The notes under the pieces are model-generated. The model was not told the DNA's origin, did not search any database, and worked only from the letters and a program-made list of their open reading frames with translations. DNA of 64,000 bases from Candidatus Binatia bacterium. Its GTDB lineage: Bacteria; Desulfobacterota; Binatia; HRBIN30; BPIQ01. Below are positions 1-8,476 of this stretch, piece after piece (position 1 is the first letter of the stretch; each line of letters starts with the position of its first letter). The stretch lies in NCBI GenBank assembly GCA_026004195.1, contig BPIQ01000001.1, positions 1,226,311-1,290,310 on the forward strand, read 5' to 3'. The position numbers and the translations under genes were made by a program.

Positions 1-1194
1 GAGAGGGACCGAGCGCAGGCCGAAATCGTATTTCCGGGACCTCTTGAGCACCGGAACGTAGGGGTCGTTGTAGTCCACCTCCGCCCCTTTCTGTCGGAGA
101 ATCTCGATCAAGCGCAGAGCCGGGGACTCCCGCGTGTCGTCGAGATCGCGCTTGTAGGCCACGCCGAGCAGCAGAATTTTCGAACCCCTCACGCTCCGGT
201 ACCGCGCGTTCAGCGCGTCGGTGAGCTTCTCCACGACGAACTGCGGCATGGAACGGTTGACCTCGCCCGCGAGCTCGATGAAGCGTGTCGCGAGGTCGTA
301 CTGCCTGGCCTTCCACGTGAGGTAGAAGGGGTCGATGGGGATGCAGTGACCCCCCAGGCCCGGACCCGGGTAGAAAGGCGTGAAACCGAAGGGCTTGGTG
401 GCGGCGGCGTCGATGACCTCCCAGACGTCGAGGCCCATCCGGTCGAAGAGAACCTTGAGCTCGTTCACGAGCGCGATGTTCACGCAACGGTAAATGTTCT
501 CGAGGAGCTTGGCCGCTTCGGCCACCTTCGCGCTGGACACCGGCACGACCCTGCGAACGACGGCGCCGTAGAGCGCACAGGCGACCTCGCGACACGCCTC
601 CGTCACACCCCCCACGAGCTTCGGGATGTCGCGTGTCGTGAATTCCCGGTTGTTCGGGTCTTCCCGTTCGGGCGAGAACGCGAGGTAGAAATCCACTCCG
701 GCGCGAAGCCCCCGCGACTCGAGGATGGGCCGCACCACCTCGTCCGTCGTGCCCGGATACGTCGTGCTCTCGAGCACGACGAGCTGCCCCGGGCGCAGGA
801 ATTGGGCGATCGTCTCGCTGGTCCGAACGACGAACGAGAGATCGGGGTCTCGGCTTTCGGTCAGCGGCGTGGGGACACAGATGAGGATCCCGTCGCAAAG
901 CTGCAAAGACGAGAAGCCCGTCGTGGGGAAAAACTTTCCCCGCTCCCCGGGATTCTCGGTCACCACGGAAGCGACCCGCGAGGAGGGGATGTGGTGGATG
1001 TAGCTCTTCCCGCGGCGCAGCTCCGCCACCTTGTTCTCGTCGACGTCGAACCCGAAAACGGCGAACCCCCCCTCGGCGAGAAGCGAGGCCAGGGGAAGTC
1101 CCACGTAACCGAGTCCGATCACACCGACGGCCGCCTCGCGCGAGGCGAACTTCCCCTTCAGGGCCTCGACGGATGACGGCAGCGTGGAACCCAT
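1..1194 (-). CDS. Nucleotide-sugar dehydrogenase (UDP-GlcNAc/ManNAc 6-dehydrogenase type), 3' end cut by window
   Basis: An NAD-dependent UDP-sugar 6-dehydrogenase that oxidises the sugar C6 hydroxyl to a carboxylate, making uronic-acid precursors for surface polysaccharide. The frame is open from ATG at 1194 to the window edge (398 codons); family members are about 430 residues, so only the C-terminus is missing. Near residue 25 is the Rossmann motif GVIGLGYVGLPLA, and near residue 275 the catalytic-cysteine motif GGHCIPIDP. The C-terminal UDP-binding domain starts around residue 320. The motif set is closest to WbpA/WecC-type enzymes rather than UDP-glucose dehydrogenase, but the substrate cannot be fixed from sequence. 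It is transcribed away from the tRNA-Ala gene. Confidence 0.88.
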   Translation of the reverse strand, partial: MGSTLPSSVEALKGKFASREAAVGVIGLGYVGLPLASLLAEGGFAVFGFDVDENKVAELRRGKSYIHHIPSSRVASVVTENPGERGKFFPTTGFSSLQLCDGILICVPTPLTESRDPDLSFVVRTSETIAQFLRPGQLVVLESTTYPGTTDEVVRPILESRGLRAGVDFYLAFSPEREDPNNREFTTRDIPKLVGGVTEACREVACALYGAVVRRVVPVSSAKVAEAAKLLENIYRCVNIALVNELKVLFDRMGLDVWEVIDAAATKPFGFTPFYPGPGLGGHCIPIDPFYLTWKARQYDLATRFIELAGEVNRSMPQFVVEKLTDALNARYRSVRGSKILLLGVAYKRDLDDTRESPALRLIEILRQKGAEVDYNDPYVPVLKRSRKYDFGLRSVPL

Positions 1195-1252
1195 CGCAAG
1201 AGTGGACCTCGCGCTAGCGGACCGGCGCCCGGGGGAAGTCCCTTCGAAGAAG

Positions 1253-1325
1253 TGGAGCTGAGCGGAGTCGAACCGCCGACCTCCTGAATGCCATTCAGGC
1301 GCTCTCCCAACTGAGCTACAGCCCC
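1253..1325 (-). tRNA. tRNA-Ala (anticodon GGC)
   Basis: A complete cloverleaf reads on the minus strand. The acceptor stem GGGGCTG pairs with CAGCTCC (one G-U), the D arm contains AGCTCAGTTGGGAGAGC, the anticodon arm is CCTGA-ATGGCAT-TCAGG with anticodon GGC, and the T arm contains GGTTCGACTCC. The discriminator base is A and the terminal CCA is not encoded. Length is 73 nt. It decodes GCC and GCU alanine codons, and GCC is heavily used in this GC-rich genome. Confidence 0.95.
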
Positions 1326-1337
1326 AGAACCACCCCG

Positions 1338-1366
1338 ACGCTAACGCAAGCCCGTCTCTCGGGCAA
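1338..1366 (-). promoter_or_regulatory. Candidate sigma-70 promoter for tRNA-Ala
   Basis: On the minus strand a TTGCCC box (1361-1366) and a TAGCGT box (1338-1343) are separated by 17 nt. The -10 box ends 12 nt before the mature tRNA 5' end. Matches to consensus are moderate, so this is a positional inference. Confidence 0.35.
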
Positions 1367-1373
1367 GCCTTTT

Positions 1374-1706
1374 TCAGGGCCCGAAGAAACGAACGGGTTC
1401 CCGCCCCTCGAGCATCGAGGGAGTGATCCAGTAACTGCCCCGGACCGTGATGTCCCAGAACTCCGAGACGGCTTCCGTATCGAAACCCGTGAGCACCCAC
1501 GCGAGCCCCCCGACCGCTCCTCCGAGGGCGGCGTAGGCCACTTTCGTCGGAGTGTAGAAAATGCTCGTGGCCACGCTCCCCACCCAGGCGATCGGCGCGT
1601 GCCCCTCGTCGACATCCTCGAACCCCTGCGCCCCGGCCCGGCCCGCCACCGAGAAGCCGACGGCAAGGAGCACGAGAGCCAGAGCCACCCTCGACCTCGA
1701 GCCCAT
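1374..1706 (-). CDS. Small exported or membrane protein of unknown function
   Basis: This 110-residue protein is not recognised. It starts with a hydrophobic segment (residues 7-25) ending in AGA, like a signal peptide. A second hydrophobic, glycine-rich stretch follows around residues 55-72. Mature-region features are FYTPTKVAYAALGG and a C-terminal YWITPSMLEG. A good ribosome site (GGAAGGAGGG) stands just upstream of the ATG. It lies 62 nt downstream of two lipoprotein genes in the same direction, so it probably belongs to an envelope-related transcription unit. I assign no function. Confidence 0.6.
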   Translation of the reverse strand: MGSRSRVALALVLLAVGFSVAGRAGAQGFEDVDEGHAPIAWVGSVATSIFYTPTKVAYAALGGAVGGLAWVLTGFDTEAVSEFWDITVRGSYWITPSMLEGREPVRFFGP

Positions 1707-1768
1707 TCTACCCTCCTTCCTCTCCCGCCCCTTAGCAAAACGCTACGAGCCACGAAAGGCAGCGGGGC

Positions 1769-2164
1769 TCAGAGCAGCGGCAACTCCGCCGTCCCCTTTT
1801 CCACCGCGACGGCACGGACACGGCCGACGAGGTCGAAAAGGACCACCACTCGGTCGTGTCCCTCGAAGTCCCTACGGTACCCGAACAGAAACTGGCGCGT
1901 GAAAAAGGGGTCCCGGAGCGAAAGCGACGAAACGTTTCTGCGGACATAGGAATAAACGAACACGTCCCCGTCGGTCTGGTGCAGGATCCGGTCCGGCGGG
2001 CCGAGTACCCGCAGAACGTCTTCCTTGGTGGACTCGCCTTCCCGGATTTCCGCCGGATCCCCCCGGAGGGGCGAACCCCAGTGGACCCTCCCGATCGAGC
2101 AGGCGGCCAGCGCGAGGGCGACGAGCGGTACCCAGGTGCCCGAGAAGCCGCGGCCTTTCACCAT
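1769..2164 (-). CDS. BamE/SmpA-like lipoprotein (first of a tandem pair)
   Basis: A 131-residue lipoprotein. The N-terminal hydrophobic segment ends in the lipobox LALAAC, so lipidation is expected at cysteine 22. The mature part has the BamE/OmlA-like pattern: 'EGESTKEDVLRVLGPPDR' and then beta-strand sequence ending in a hydrophobic strand pair. Family members sit on the periplasmic face of the outer membrane; some assist the Bam complex. It overlaps the upstream lipoprotein gene by 7 nt, so the two are co-translated. The two proteins are distant paralogues (shared GPP turn). The role is inferred from fold only. Confidence 0.65.
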   Translation of the reverse strand: MVKGRGFSGTWVPLVALALAACSIGRVHWGSPLRGDPAEIREGESTKEDVLRVLGPPDRILHQTDGDVFVYSYVRRNVSSLSLRDPFFTRQFLFGYRRDFEGHDRVVVLFDLVGRVRAVAVEKGTAELPLL

Positions 2165-2583
2165 CCGAGGACTCCGAGGGTGGGCAGGAGATCGGTGTCG
2201 CGGCTGTACGCGAAGTCGACGACCACGTCTCGGTCGTCGAAAAAGACGAGCAGCGTGTCGCGTTTGAGGTCGGCACGCAGGTAGTTGAACAGGAGCAGGA
2301 AAAGCCCCGTGCCGTTCACCCGCCAGTACGTGTAACGAAAGTATCGAGCCCCGAGGACCTGCTCTTCCGGCAAGCGGTCGCCGACGAACACGAACTCACG
2401 GGCATCGATTTCTTGCGGCGGACCGAAGGCTTCGAGAATTTCCGCCTTGGTCGTCACACCTCGCTCGATCCTGCGGATTTTCGACTCGTCGAGAGGCCGG
2501 TCGCGGTAGCCCCGAACGATCGCACATCCGGACGTGACCGCGAGAACGACGAGCCCGAGCAACGACCACCCGCGACCGCTCAC
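2158..2583 (-). CDS. BamE/SmpA-like lipoprotein (second of a tandem pair)
   Basis: A 141-residue lipoprotein with GTG start overlapping the stop of the upstream gene (GTGA). The signal sequence ends in the lipobox VTSGC, with the lipidated cysteine at residue 20. The motif 'RGVTTKAEILEAFGPPQE' matches the helix-turn of BamE/SmpA-like domains and parallels the same stretch in the next gene. A central YFRYTYWRVNG and a hydrophobic LFLLLFNYL strand follow. The tandem arrangement suggests two envelope lipoproteins made in fixed ratio. The precise partner is unknown. Confidence 0.62.
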   Translation of the reverse strand: MSGRGWSLLGLVVLAVTSGCAIVRGYRDRPLDESKIRRIERGVTTKAEILEAFGPPQEIDAREFVFVGDRLPEEQVLGARYFRYTYWRVNGTGLFLLLFNYLRADLKRDTLLVFFDDRDVVVDFAYSRDTDLLPTLGVLGW

Positions 2584-3254
2584 GGGGCCTCGCTCCCCGA
2601 CTGCCGTGCACCGGTACTCGACAGCACCCGCGCGAGAAACTCCCCCACACTCATGCCGAGCCGTTCCCGTAGAATCCGGTCCGCGTCCCGGACCCCACGG
2701 CTCTCGGGCATGAGCTCGGCCACCCGCGGAAGCTCCGCAGGCGAGAGGCGCCGGAGCGCCCCGCTGTCTCGCAGCCGCATGAGGGCGACCAGGACGTCCT
2801 CTGCGACGTCCTCCTCGAGCCAGGGGAACTCCTGCGCGGGGAGGCCCGAGGTGCCGAAGCGAACGATGGGCGCCAGCCGGGATTCTTCTCCCGGCTCGAC
2901 CTCGGGCCCGGCCTCGTTCGCTCGGGGAATCATCGCACCCGCCTCCGACGGAAGTCGCCGGCTTTTTCCGGCCGGTTTTCGCGGCCTCCGTCCCGCCGCG
3001 CGGCCGACCCCGGAGCTCGCAAGAGGCGCCTCGGAGATTCCGACCCCGCCCGGTTTTTCCTCCGCGCCGGATCGAACAGAAGGTGGAAGCGGGCGAAGGG
3101 CCAGGCGAACCCGTTCGCGCGAATCGTGCCGGCCCCGACCCGGCCGCATCTCCTCGCGCAGGGCGGGGACCGAACGTTCGCCGCTACGCCAGGCGAACCA
3201 CGCCGCGCCGAGGAGCACGGCTGCCGCCGCCACGAGCGCCGATCGGCTCGCCAT
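2580..3254 (-). CDS. Membrane-anchored protein of unknown function
   Basis: A 224-residue protein with one N-terminal transmembrane segment (about residues 6-22), then an arginine/proline-rich low-complexity region (about 30-115). The C-terminal part is more ordered, acidic and leucine-rich: FPWLEEDVAEDVLVALMRLR and then ERLGMSVGEFLARVL. It could be exposed to the periplasm as a signal anchor. Its stop overlaps the GTG of the downstream lipoprotein gene, so it heads the coupled lipoprotein cluster. I recognise no family. The 112-nt stretch before it holds no gene that I can support. Confidence 0.55.
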   Translation of the reverse strand: MASRSALVAAAAVLLGAAWFAWRSGERSVPALREEMRPGRGRHDSRERVRLALRPLPPSVRSGAEEKPGGVGISEAPLASSGVGRAAGRRPRKPAGKSRRLPSEAGAMIPRANEAGPEVEPGEESRLAPIVRFGTSGLPAQEFPWLEEDVAEDVLVALMRLRDSGALRRLSPAELPRVAELMPESRGVRDADRILRERLGMSVGEFLARVLSSTGARQSGSEAP

Positions 3255-3366
3255 GAGCCGCTGCTACCAGAGCCCTCGGGAGCCCGCAAGACCGAACCCT
3301 TCGGGTCGTCGAAACGAGCGCTCCCCTCCCGTATCGGCGCCACACCGGAGGACCGCGGGCGCTCGC

Positions 3367-4035
3367 CTACCGAACGAAGTCGAGGAGAACCAACAACGCG
3401 GCGAAAGAACCCATTGCCACGAGCGCCGCACAACTTCTCCGGAAGAGGACCGACCACTGGTCGGCGGCGGCCAGCGCCTCGACGCGGGAGCGCAGCTCCG
3501 ACCAGCACTCGGCCGCCAGTCGGCCGTCGAGCTCTCGGTGTTTCCCCCTCCCGCCTTTTTCGTCCAGCTCCCCCACGCTGCGCTCGAGCCTGGCAAGCCC
3601 GAACTCCAGAGAATCCAGCCGGCCCTCGAAAGCTCGAAGACGCTCTTCGCTCGCCTCGACCCGTCGTGCCGTCCCTTGCAATTCCTCCGCGAGACCCCGA
3701 ATCTCGGCCTCGATCGAGGATCGCAGCTGCTCGATCTTTCCGTCCGATGCCTCCTCGGGGGACGGGCTCTCGGCCATCCGGGCCTTGAGCTCTTCGACTT
3801 CCCGGGAGACCCGCCCGAGCGCCTCCCGGAACTCTTGCAGCGCGGCGCCGGACGTGGCGTCCGGGCTCCCGGAAGCTGCCGGCGCTCCACCCGAGCCGCG
3901 CTGCTCGAGAGCGGCAATGCGCTCCTCGCACTCCTGGATGGAAGCGATGATCGCGTCCCGATCCGCCGTGAAGCGGGCCAGAAGCTTTCCGAACGCCATC
4001 CGCTGGGCGTCGTAGGCGGCGAACTCCGAATCCAT
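3367..4035 (-). CDS. Coiled-coil protein with C-terminal transmembrane anchor
   Basis: A 222-residue protein: two long heptad-rich segments (about residues 10-45 and 65-160, rich in E, L, R and A), then one hydrophobic helix at the very C-terminus (about 202-219). This makes it a tail-anchored coiled-coil protein with most of the chain in the cytoplasm. The ATG has a strong ribosome site (GGAGGTG) and lies 15 nt after the stop of the ATPase-receiver gene, so the two are almost certainly one transcript. A scaffold or adaptor role for that ATPase is plausible but inferred only from context. Confidence 0.65.
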   Translation of the reverse strand: MDSEFAAYDAQRMAFGKLLARFTADRDAIIASIQECEERIAALEQRGSGGAPAASGSPDATSGAALQEFREALGRVSREVEELKARMAESPSPEEASDGKIEQLRSSIEAEIRGLAEELQGTARRVEASEERLRAFEGRLDSLEFGLARLERSVGELDEKGGRGKHRELDGRLAAECWSELRSRVEALAAADQWSVLFRRSCAALVAMGSFAALLVLLDFVR

Positions 4036-4050
4036 TGCACCTCCGGCTTT

Positions 4051-6444
4051 CTAGGATCCCCTCGCTGCCGAAGAGACGGTTTCCCCGCTACCGTCTTGTC
4101 CTGGCGGCTCTCCCGACCCGAGCCCGTAGGTACGCTCGATCATCCGCCGGACCCGCGCGACGAGCTCCTCGCGGCGCACCGGCTTGACGACGTAATCGTC
4201 GGCCCCCACCCGAAACCCCTCGGTGAGGCTCGCGGAATCCTCCCGTGCCGTGAGCATGAGTACGGGGAGGAAGGCCGTTTTCACGTCCGCCCGCAAACGC
4301 CGGCAGACTTCGAAACCGTCCATCCCCGGCATGGAGAGGTCGAGGATGACGACGTCGGGACTTTCCACTTGCGCGAGCGCGAGCGCCTCTTCTCCGTCCT
4401 GAGCCGTCAGAACCGTGAGCCCGAGCCCCGCGCGCTCGAGCGTCATGCGGACGATCCTCCTCAGGTCGGGGTCGTCGTCGACGACCAGGGCCTTGAAGCT
4501 ACGGGCCCTCGTGGCGGCGGGTCGAGCGGGGGCCGGGCGCGGCATCGTCTCTTCCGTCGCCCGGGCTTTGGCGGTGCCTTTGTCGCCGCAATAGGGGCAG
4601 CTCGTCCACCCCCACTGGAGGACTTTCCCGCACGCAGGGCACGTGGACTTGAGAGCCTGGCCGCAGTGGGGACAGGCCGTGAAAGAATCCTCGACTTCCG
4701 CCTCGCAGTTCGGGCACCGTGGCGCGCCGTCGGTGACCTGGATGACGCGCAGAACTTCTTCGGCCGTGGTGAGCCCGGCTGCGAGCTTTTCGAGTGCGTC
4801 CTCGAGCAAGCCGGAAAAACCTTCGCTCCGCGCTTGCTGGCGGATCACGCTCTCGCCCGCCCCGGCCTCGATGAGCTGGACGATCGTCGGCGTGAAACTC
4901 AGGACCTCGTAGACCCCGATTCGCCCCGCGTACCCCGTCTGGCGACAGGCCGCGCAGCCCGCGCCGCGCCGGAACTCCTTCCGGTAGTCGTCGAGCCGGA
5001 GCAGCCTGCGGCTTTCGTCCGGGGGTGTGTAAGGGACGCTACACGCCGGGCAGACCCGTCGCACGAGCCGCTGCGCCACGATCAGGTTCACGGACGAGGC
5101 CACGACGTACGGCTCGACGCCGAGGTCCAGAAGACGCGTGACGGTGGCCACGGCATCGTTCGTGTGGAGCGTGCTCAGGACCAGGTGGCCCGTTTGCGCC
5201 GCTTGGAACGCGATCTGCGCCGTTTCTTCGTCGCGAATCTCGCCCACCAGGATGACGTCGGGGTCCTGTCTCAGCGTGGATCGCAGAACGCTCGCGAACG
5301 TCAGCCCTTGCTTCTCGTTGACCTCGACCTGCGTGATTCCCGGCAGCTCGTACTCGATCGGGTTCTCGATCGTGACGATGTTGACGTTCGGAGAGCGGAT
5401 GTCCTGTAGCAGGGCGTAGAGCGTCGTCGTTTTGCCGCTCCCCGTGGGACCGGTGACGAGAATCATCCCCTCGGGTCGGCGGGCGGCCCGGCGGACCCTG
5501 GCCAGCGCATCCGGACTGAACCCGAGGGCTTCGAGCGAGTGGATGGCTCGACTCGGGTCCAGGACGCGCAGCACGATCTTCTCGCCGTGCTGCGTCGGAA
5601 GACTCGAGACCCGCAGGTCCACCTGGCTCTCTCCGTAGCGTACACGGATCCGGCCGTCCTGCGGGATGCGACGTTCCGTGATGTCGAGACCCGCCATGAC
5701 CTTGAAGCGCGCCACCAGGGGGTTCTGGACCCATTTGGGGAACCGGAAGGTCTCTTCCAACATGCCGTCGATGCGACACCGGACCGTCACGTCGACGGGC
5801 GACGGCTCGAGGTGAATGTCGCTCGCGCGGCTTCGGATCCCGTCGACGATGATTCGGTCCGCCAGCTTCACCACGGGCGGGAGCTCGGCGTCCCGGCAGA
5901 GTTCCTGCGCCGAGTCGGGCTCGTCCCGCACTTCGGTCACCGTGAGCGACTCGGCCGCAGGAATGTTGCGCAGAAAAGCCTCGAGCGATTCCTCGAGGCG
6001 GTACGCGTGGGCCAGGGCATCCTGGATCTCCACCCGGGTTGCCACGGCCGGTTGTGCCCTTCGCCCGGTCGCGAATTCGACCGCCCGGAGCGCGTCGAGA
6101 TCGAGGGGGTTGGCCGTGGCTACCTGGATGGTGCCGTCACCGAGTTTCAGCGGCACGATCTGGTACTTGGTCGCGGTGACTTCCTTCACCGCCCGGGTGA
6201 CCTGCGGGTCGAGGGCTACGGAGGCGAGACGGACGCGTGGTAGCTTGAGGACGGAAGCCAGCAGGTCGGCCAGCTCCTGTTCGGAAAGAATGCCCTCACG
6301 CTCGAGTGCCTCGGGGACCGTGATCCGGTCTCGCTGGGCCACCTGCTCGATCCGAAGTGCGTCGGCCGCGGAAATCTTGCCCTCTCGCTGCAAGAACCGG
6401 AGGAGTGCTCTCTGCCCTCGGAAAGCGTCTCTTTCCATGGCCAC
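4051..6444 (-). CDS. GspE/PilB-family ATPase fused to zinc ribbons and a CheY-like receiver
   Basis: A 797-residue multidomain protein. Residues 5-155 form a GspE/MshE N-terminal domain. Residues 190-565 form the secretion ATPase, with Walker A GPTGSGKTTT near residue 330, the Asp/His boxes, and the four-cysteine zinc site (CPAC near 466, CAAC near 493). Residues 575-621 carry four more CxxC knuckles, a double zinc ribbon. Residues 646-775 form a receiver with DDDP at its start and the phospho-acceptor Asp near 702 in LDLSMPG. Such ATPases polymerise pilin or pseudopilin at the inner membrane; the receiver suggests phosphorylation control. Start is GTG 6444, or ATG 6438. A separate PilB is encoded at 23994. 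Confidence 0.85.
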   Translation of the reverse strand: MAMERDAFRGQRALLRFLQREGKISAADALRIEQVAQRDRITVPEALEREGILSEQELADLLASVLKLPRVRLASVALDPQVTRAVKEVTATKYQIVPLKLGDGTIQVATANPLDLDALRAVEFATGRRAQPAVATRVEIQDALAHAYRLEESLEAFLRNIPAAESLTVTEVRDEPDSAQELCRDAELPPVVKLADRIIVDGIRSRASDIHLEPSPVDVTVRCRIDGMLEETFRFPKWVQNPLVARFKVMAGLDITERRIPQDGRIRVRYGESQVDLRVSSLPTQHGEKIVLRVLDPSRAIHSLEALGFSPDALARVRRAARRPEGMILVTGPTGSGKTTTLYALLQDIRSPNVNIVTIENPIEYELPGITQVEVNEKQGLTFASVLRSTLRQDPDVILVGEIRDEETAQIAFQAAQTGHLVLSTLHTNDAVATVTRLLDLGVEPYVVASSVNLIVAQRLVRRVCPACSVPYTPPDESRRLLRLDDYRKEFRRGAGCAACRQTGYAGRIGVYEVLSFTPTIVQLIEAGAGESVIRQQARSEGFSGLLEDALEKLAAGLTTAEEVLRVIQVTDGAPRCPNCEAEVEDSFTACPHCGQALKSTCPACGKVLQWGWTSCPYCGDKGTAKARATEETMPRPAPARPAATRARSFKALVVDDDPDLRRIVRMTLERAGLGLTVLTAQDGEEALALAQVESPDVVILDLSMPGMDGFEVCRRLRADVKTAFLPVLMLTAREDSASLTEGFRVGADDYVVKPVRREELVARVRRMIERTYGLGSGEPPGQDGSGETVSSAARGS

Positions 6445-6458
6445 CGGAACCTTGCGGG

Positions 6459-6475
6459 AAGCAAGGCGTGTGCCT
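6459..6475 (-). promoter_or_regulatory. Candidate sigma-54 (-24/-12) promoter for the ATPase-receiver gene
   Basis: Minus strand reads A-GGCAC-N5-TTGC-TT. The invariant GG (6474-6473) and GC (6462-6461) are separated by exactly 10 nt. It differs from TGGCAC-N5-TTGCT only at the first base. The expected transcript start is near 6450, leaving a very short leader before ATG 6438. That short leader is the main reason for doubt. Confidence 0.45.
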
Positions 6476-6577
6476 ATCGACGAAAGGCCCTTCTCGACGC
6501 ACCCCGCACGTCGGCGCTCGAAAAATGTCGGATTTCCGTGCCGGACCGCCGATGTTCGTACGGGCCTCGGCGTGGTT

Positions 6578-7327
6578 TCAGACCCGGTTGATGAGGCTGG
6601 CGGCTACTCCCGCACCGAAGCCGTTGTCGATGTTCACGACCACCACACCCGCCGAACACGTGTTCAGCATGGCCAGGAGAGCCGCGAGGCCGCCGAAGCT
6701 CGCTCCGTACCCCACGCTGGTAGGGACGGCAATCACCGGCCGATCGACCAACCCCCCTACCACGCTGGGAAGGGCCCCTTCCATGCCTGCGACCACCACC
6801 AGGACCGACGCCCCGAGAATCTCGTTGCGGTGGGCGAAGAGCCGATGGATGCCCGCGACCCCTACGTCGAAAATACGCTCGACTTCGTTTCCCATCATTT
6901 CCGCCGTCACGGCGGCTTCCTCGGCCACCGGAATGTCCGAAGTCCCGGCGGTCACGACGGCGATCTTCCCTTTTCCCCTTTTCTCGGGCTTGCGACGTAC
7001 CAGGGTCGCCAGCCTCACGTCCGGGCGGTAGCGTACGCCCGGCAGAGCCTTGCGCAAGGCACGCGCTTTTCCGGGGTCGAGCCGCGTCACGAGCAGGTTC
7101 GTCTCCCGACCCGCGAGGGCCTTTGCGATCGAGACGATTTGCGAAGCCGTTTTCCCCTCGCCGAAAACCACCTCCGGAAGGCCCGCCCGGAGTGCCCGGT
7201 GGTGGTCGACTTTGGCGAAACCCAGCTCCTCGAACGGCATGACGCGAAGCCGCTCGAGAGCGGTATCCACGTCGAGTTCTCCTCGGGCTACACGCCCGAG
7301 GAGCTTTCGCAACGCTTCCCGGTCCAT
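6578..7327 (-). CDS. larB: LarB, nickel-pincer cofactor biosynthesis (P2CMN synthase)
   Basis: LarB carboxylates and hydrolyses nicotinic acid adenine dinucleotide to pyridinium-3,5-biscarboxylic acid mononucleotide, the first step of the nickel-pincer nucleotide cofactor of lactate racemase-type enzymes. The family signature is clear: an N-terminal helical region starting [21 protein letters not shown] near residue 60, and a PurE-like C-terminal domain with [23 protein letters not shown] and [17 protein letters not shown] chose ATG 7327 because the frame further upstream lacks LarB similarity and overlaps the preceding thiL. LarC and LarE are not in the window. A Lar-dependent enzyme elsewhere is implied. 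Confidence 0.9.
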   Translation of the reverse strand: MDREALRKLLGRVARGELDVDTALERLRVMPFEELGFAKVDHHRALRAGLPEVVFGEGKTASQIVSIAKALAGRETNLLVTRLDPGKARALRKALPGVRYRPDVRLATLVRRKPEKRGKGKIAVVTAGTSDIPVAEEAAVTAEMMGNEVERIFDVGVAGIHRLFAHRNEILGASVLVVVAGMEGALPSVVGGLVDRPVIAVPTSVGYGASFGGLAALLAMLNTCSAGVVVVNIDNGFGAGVAASLINRV

Positions 7328-7349
7328 CCTCCGGCCTCGAAATCCCCCC

Positions 7350-8354
7350 TCACGGCCTCCGTGCCAGGTGGTCGAATCCTCTCGGCAGCGGACGAAGACG
7401 GCCGCGGGCGTCACGAAGCTCGAACACCCCCTGCCGGTCGGTGAGAACGCCTACGGGGGTCATCGTGCACGTGGAGCGCGCCTTTCGCAGTCCGAGGGGG
7501 ACATGACTCTGTTCGGCCGGTACCGTGAAAAGAAGCTCGTAGTCCTCGCCCCCGGAAATCGCAAGCTCTTTCCCGAGACCGACCACTTTCCGGTACGCAG
7601 GCGAGGTCGGAAGCGCGTCCTCGTCGACGACGGCACCACAACCCGAGACGACGCAGAGCCGCCGCAGGTCTTCGCCCAGGCCGTCGCTCAGGTCGATCAT
7701 GGCCGTAGGGAGGTTGCGTCGAGCCAGAACCCGCGCTTCCCGGAGGCGGGGAGCGGGAAGCAAGAAGCGACGCACGAGAAAACGTTCCTCCCGAGAACGC
7801 ACTGCCTTTCCCGCGGCGAGGAGAGAAAGCCCGGCCGCTGCGTCCCCCAACGTGCCCGTGACGAAAATCCGGTCCCCTGGACGGGCACCGCTGCGGCTCA
7901 GGACGGGCCCCTGAAGTCGCCCGACGGCCGTTCCCGAAAGGAAAAGGACGGGGGAGCGAGACACGTTTCCTCCGACCACGGCCGCCCCGAAAGAACGGCA
8001 GGCACGAACGACGCCGTCCTGAATTTGCTCGACCAACCGGGGAGAAATCCTTTCCGGCACGCCCAGGTCGAGAAGGAAAAACCGGAAGTCCGCCCCCATC
8101 GACGCGAGATCGCTCGCGTTGACACGGACGACTTTCTCTCCCAGCAAGCGCGGAGGCTGCCACCCCAGCTCGAAGTGCACTCCTTCGACCAGGCAGTCGC
8201 CGGTCATCGCGAACCGGCCCTCCAAAGCCAGGACCGCCGCGTCGTCTCCCGGGCCGAGCTTCAACTCCGGGCGGGTGGCCCGCCGGGCTTTTTTCGCGAG
8301 GGACCGGACGAGGGTCGTTTCTTCGGTCGGCGTCGAAGTTTTGACGTGCGGCAT
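7350..8354 (-). CDS. thiL: ThiL, thiamine-monophosphate kinase
   Basis: ThiL phosphorylates thiamine monophosphate to the active cofactor thiamine pyrophosphate using ATP. The 334-residue length is normal. Visible family motifs are [10 protein letters not shown] (residues 32-41), [14 protein letters not shown], the magnesium-binding [36 protein letters not shown] and the C-terminal [11 protein letters not shown]. larB starts 22 nt after its stop, so the two form a small operon. It is divergent from the Rrf2-suf operon across a 122-nt shared control region. Confidence 0.93.
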   Translation of the reverse strand: MPHVKTSTPTEETTLVRSLAKKARRATRPELKLGPGDDAAVLALEGRFAMTGDCLVEGVHFELGWQPPRLLGEKVVRVNASDLASMGADFRFFLLDLGVPERISPRLVEQIQDGVVRACRSFGAAVVGGNVSRSPVLFLSGTAVGRLQGPVLSRSGARPGDRIFVTGTLGDAAAGLSLLAAGKAVRSREERFLVRRFLLPAPRLREARVLARRNLPTAMIDLSDGLGEDLRRLCVVSGCGAVVDEDALPTSPAYRKVVGLGKELAISGGEDYELLFTVPAEQSHVPLGLRKARSTCTMTPVGVLTDRQGVFELRDARGRLRPLPRGFDHLARRP

Positions 8355-8405
8355 GACGTATCACCGCTTTATGGCACAAGACGGATCTTCGAGCCGCAAG
8401 GCATG

Positions 8406-8454
8406 TTGCGCATCGCTGGCTTTCTGTTACAAGGAAAGAGGACCAACTCGGTCC
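8406..8454 (+). promoter_or_regulatory. Candidate promoter and operator of the suf operon
   Basis: In the divergent thiL/suf region, TTGCGC (8406-8411) and TACAAG (8428-8433) are 16 nt apart. A perfect inverted repeat, GGACC-N5-GGTCC (8440-8454), would overlap the transcription start. Rrf2-family regulators bind short inverted repeats near -10/+1 of their own operons, so this is a good candidate for the adjacent regulator. The -35 match is weak, and binding is inferred. Confidence 0.35.
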
Positions 8455-8476
8455 GATTTCCCGCGGCAGGTATCGG

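Noticed and set aside
2413..5409. A 998-codon open frame on the plus strand
   Set aside because: It lies antisense to several well-supported minus-strand genes, including the ATPase-receiver. Its translation is arginine/proline-rich low complexity without any domain; long antisense frames are expected at this GC content.
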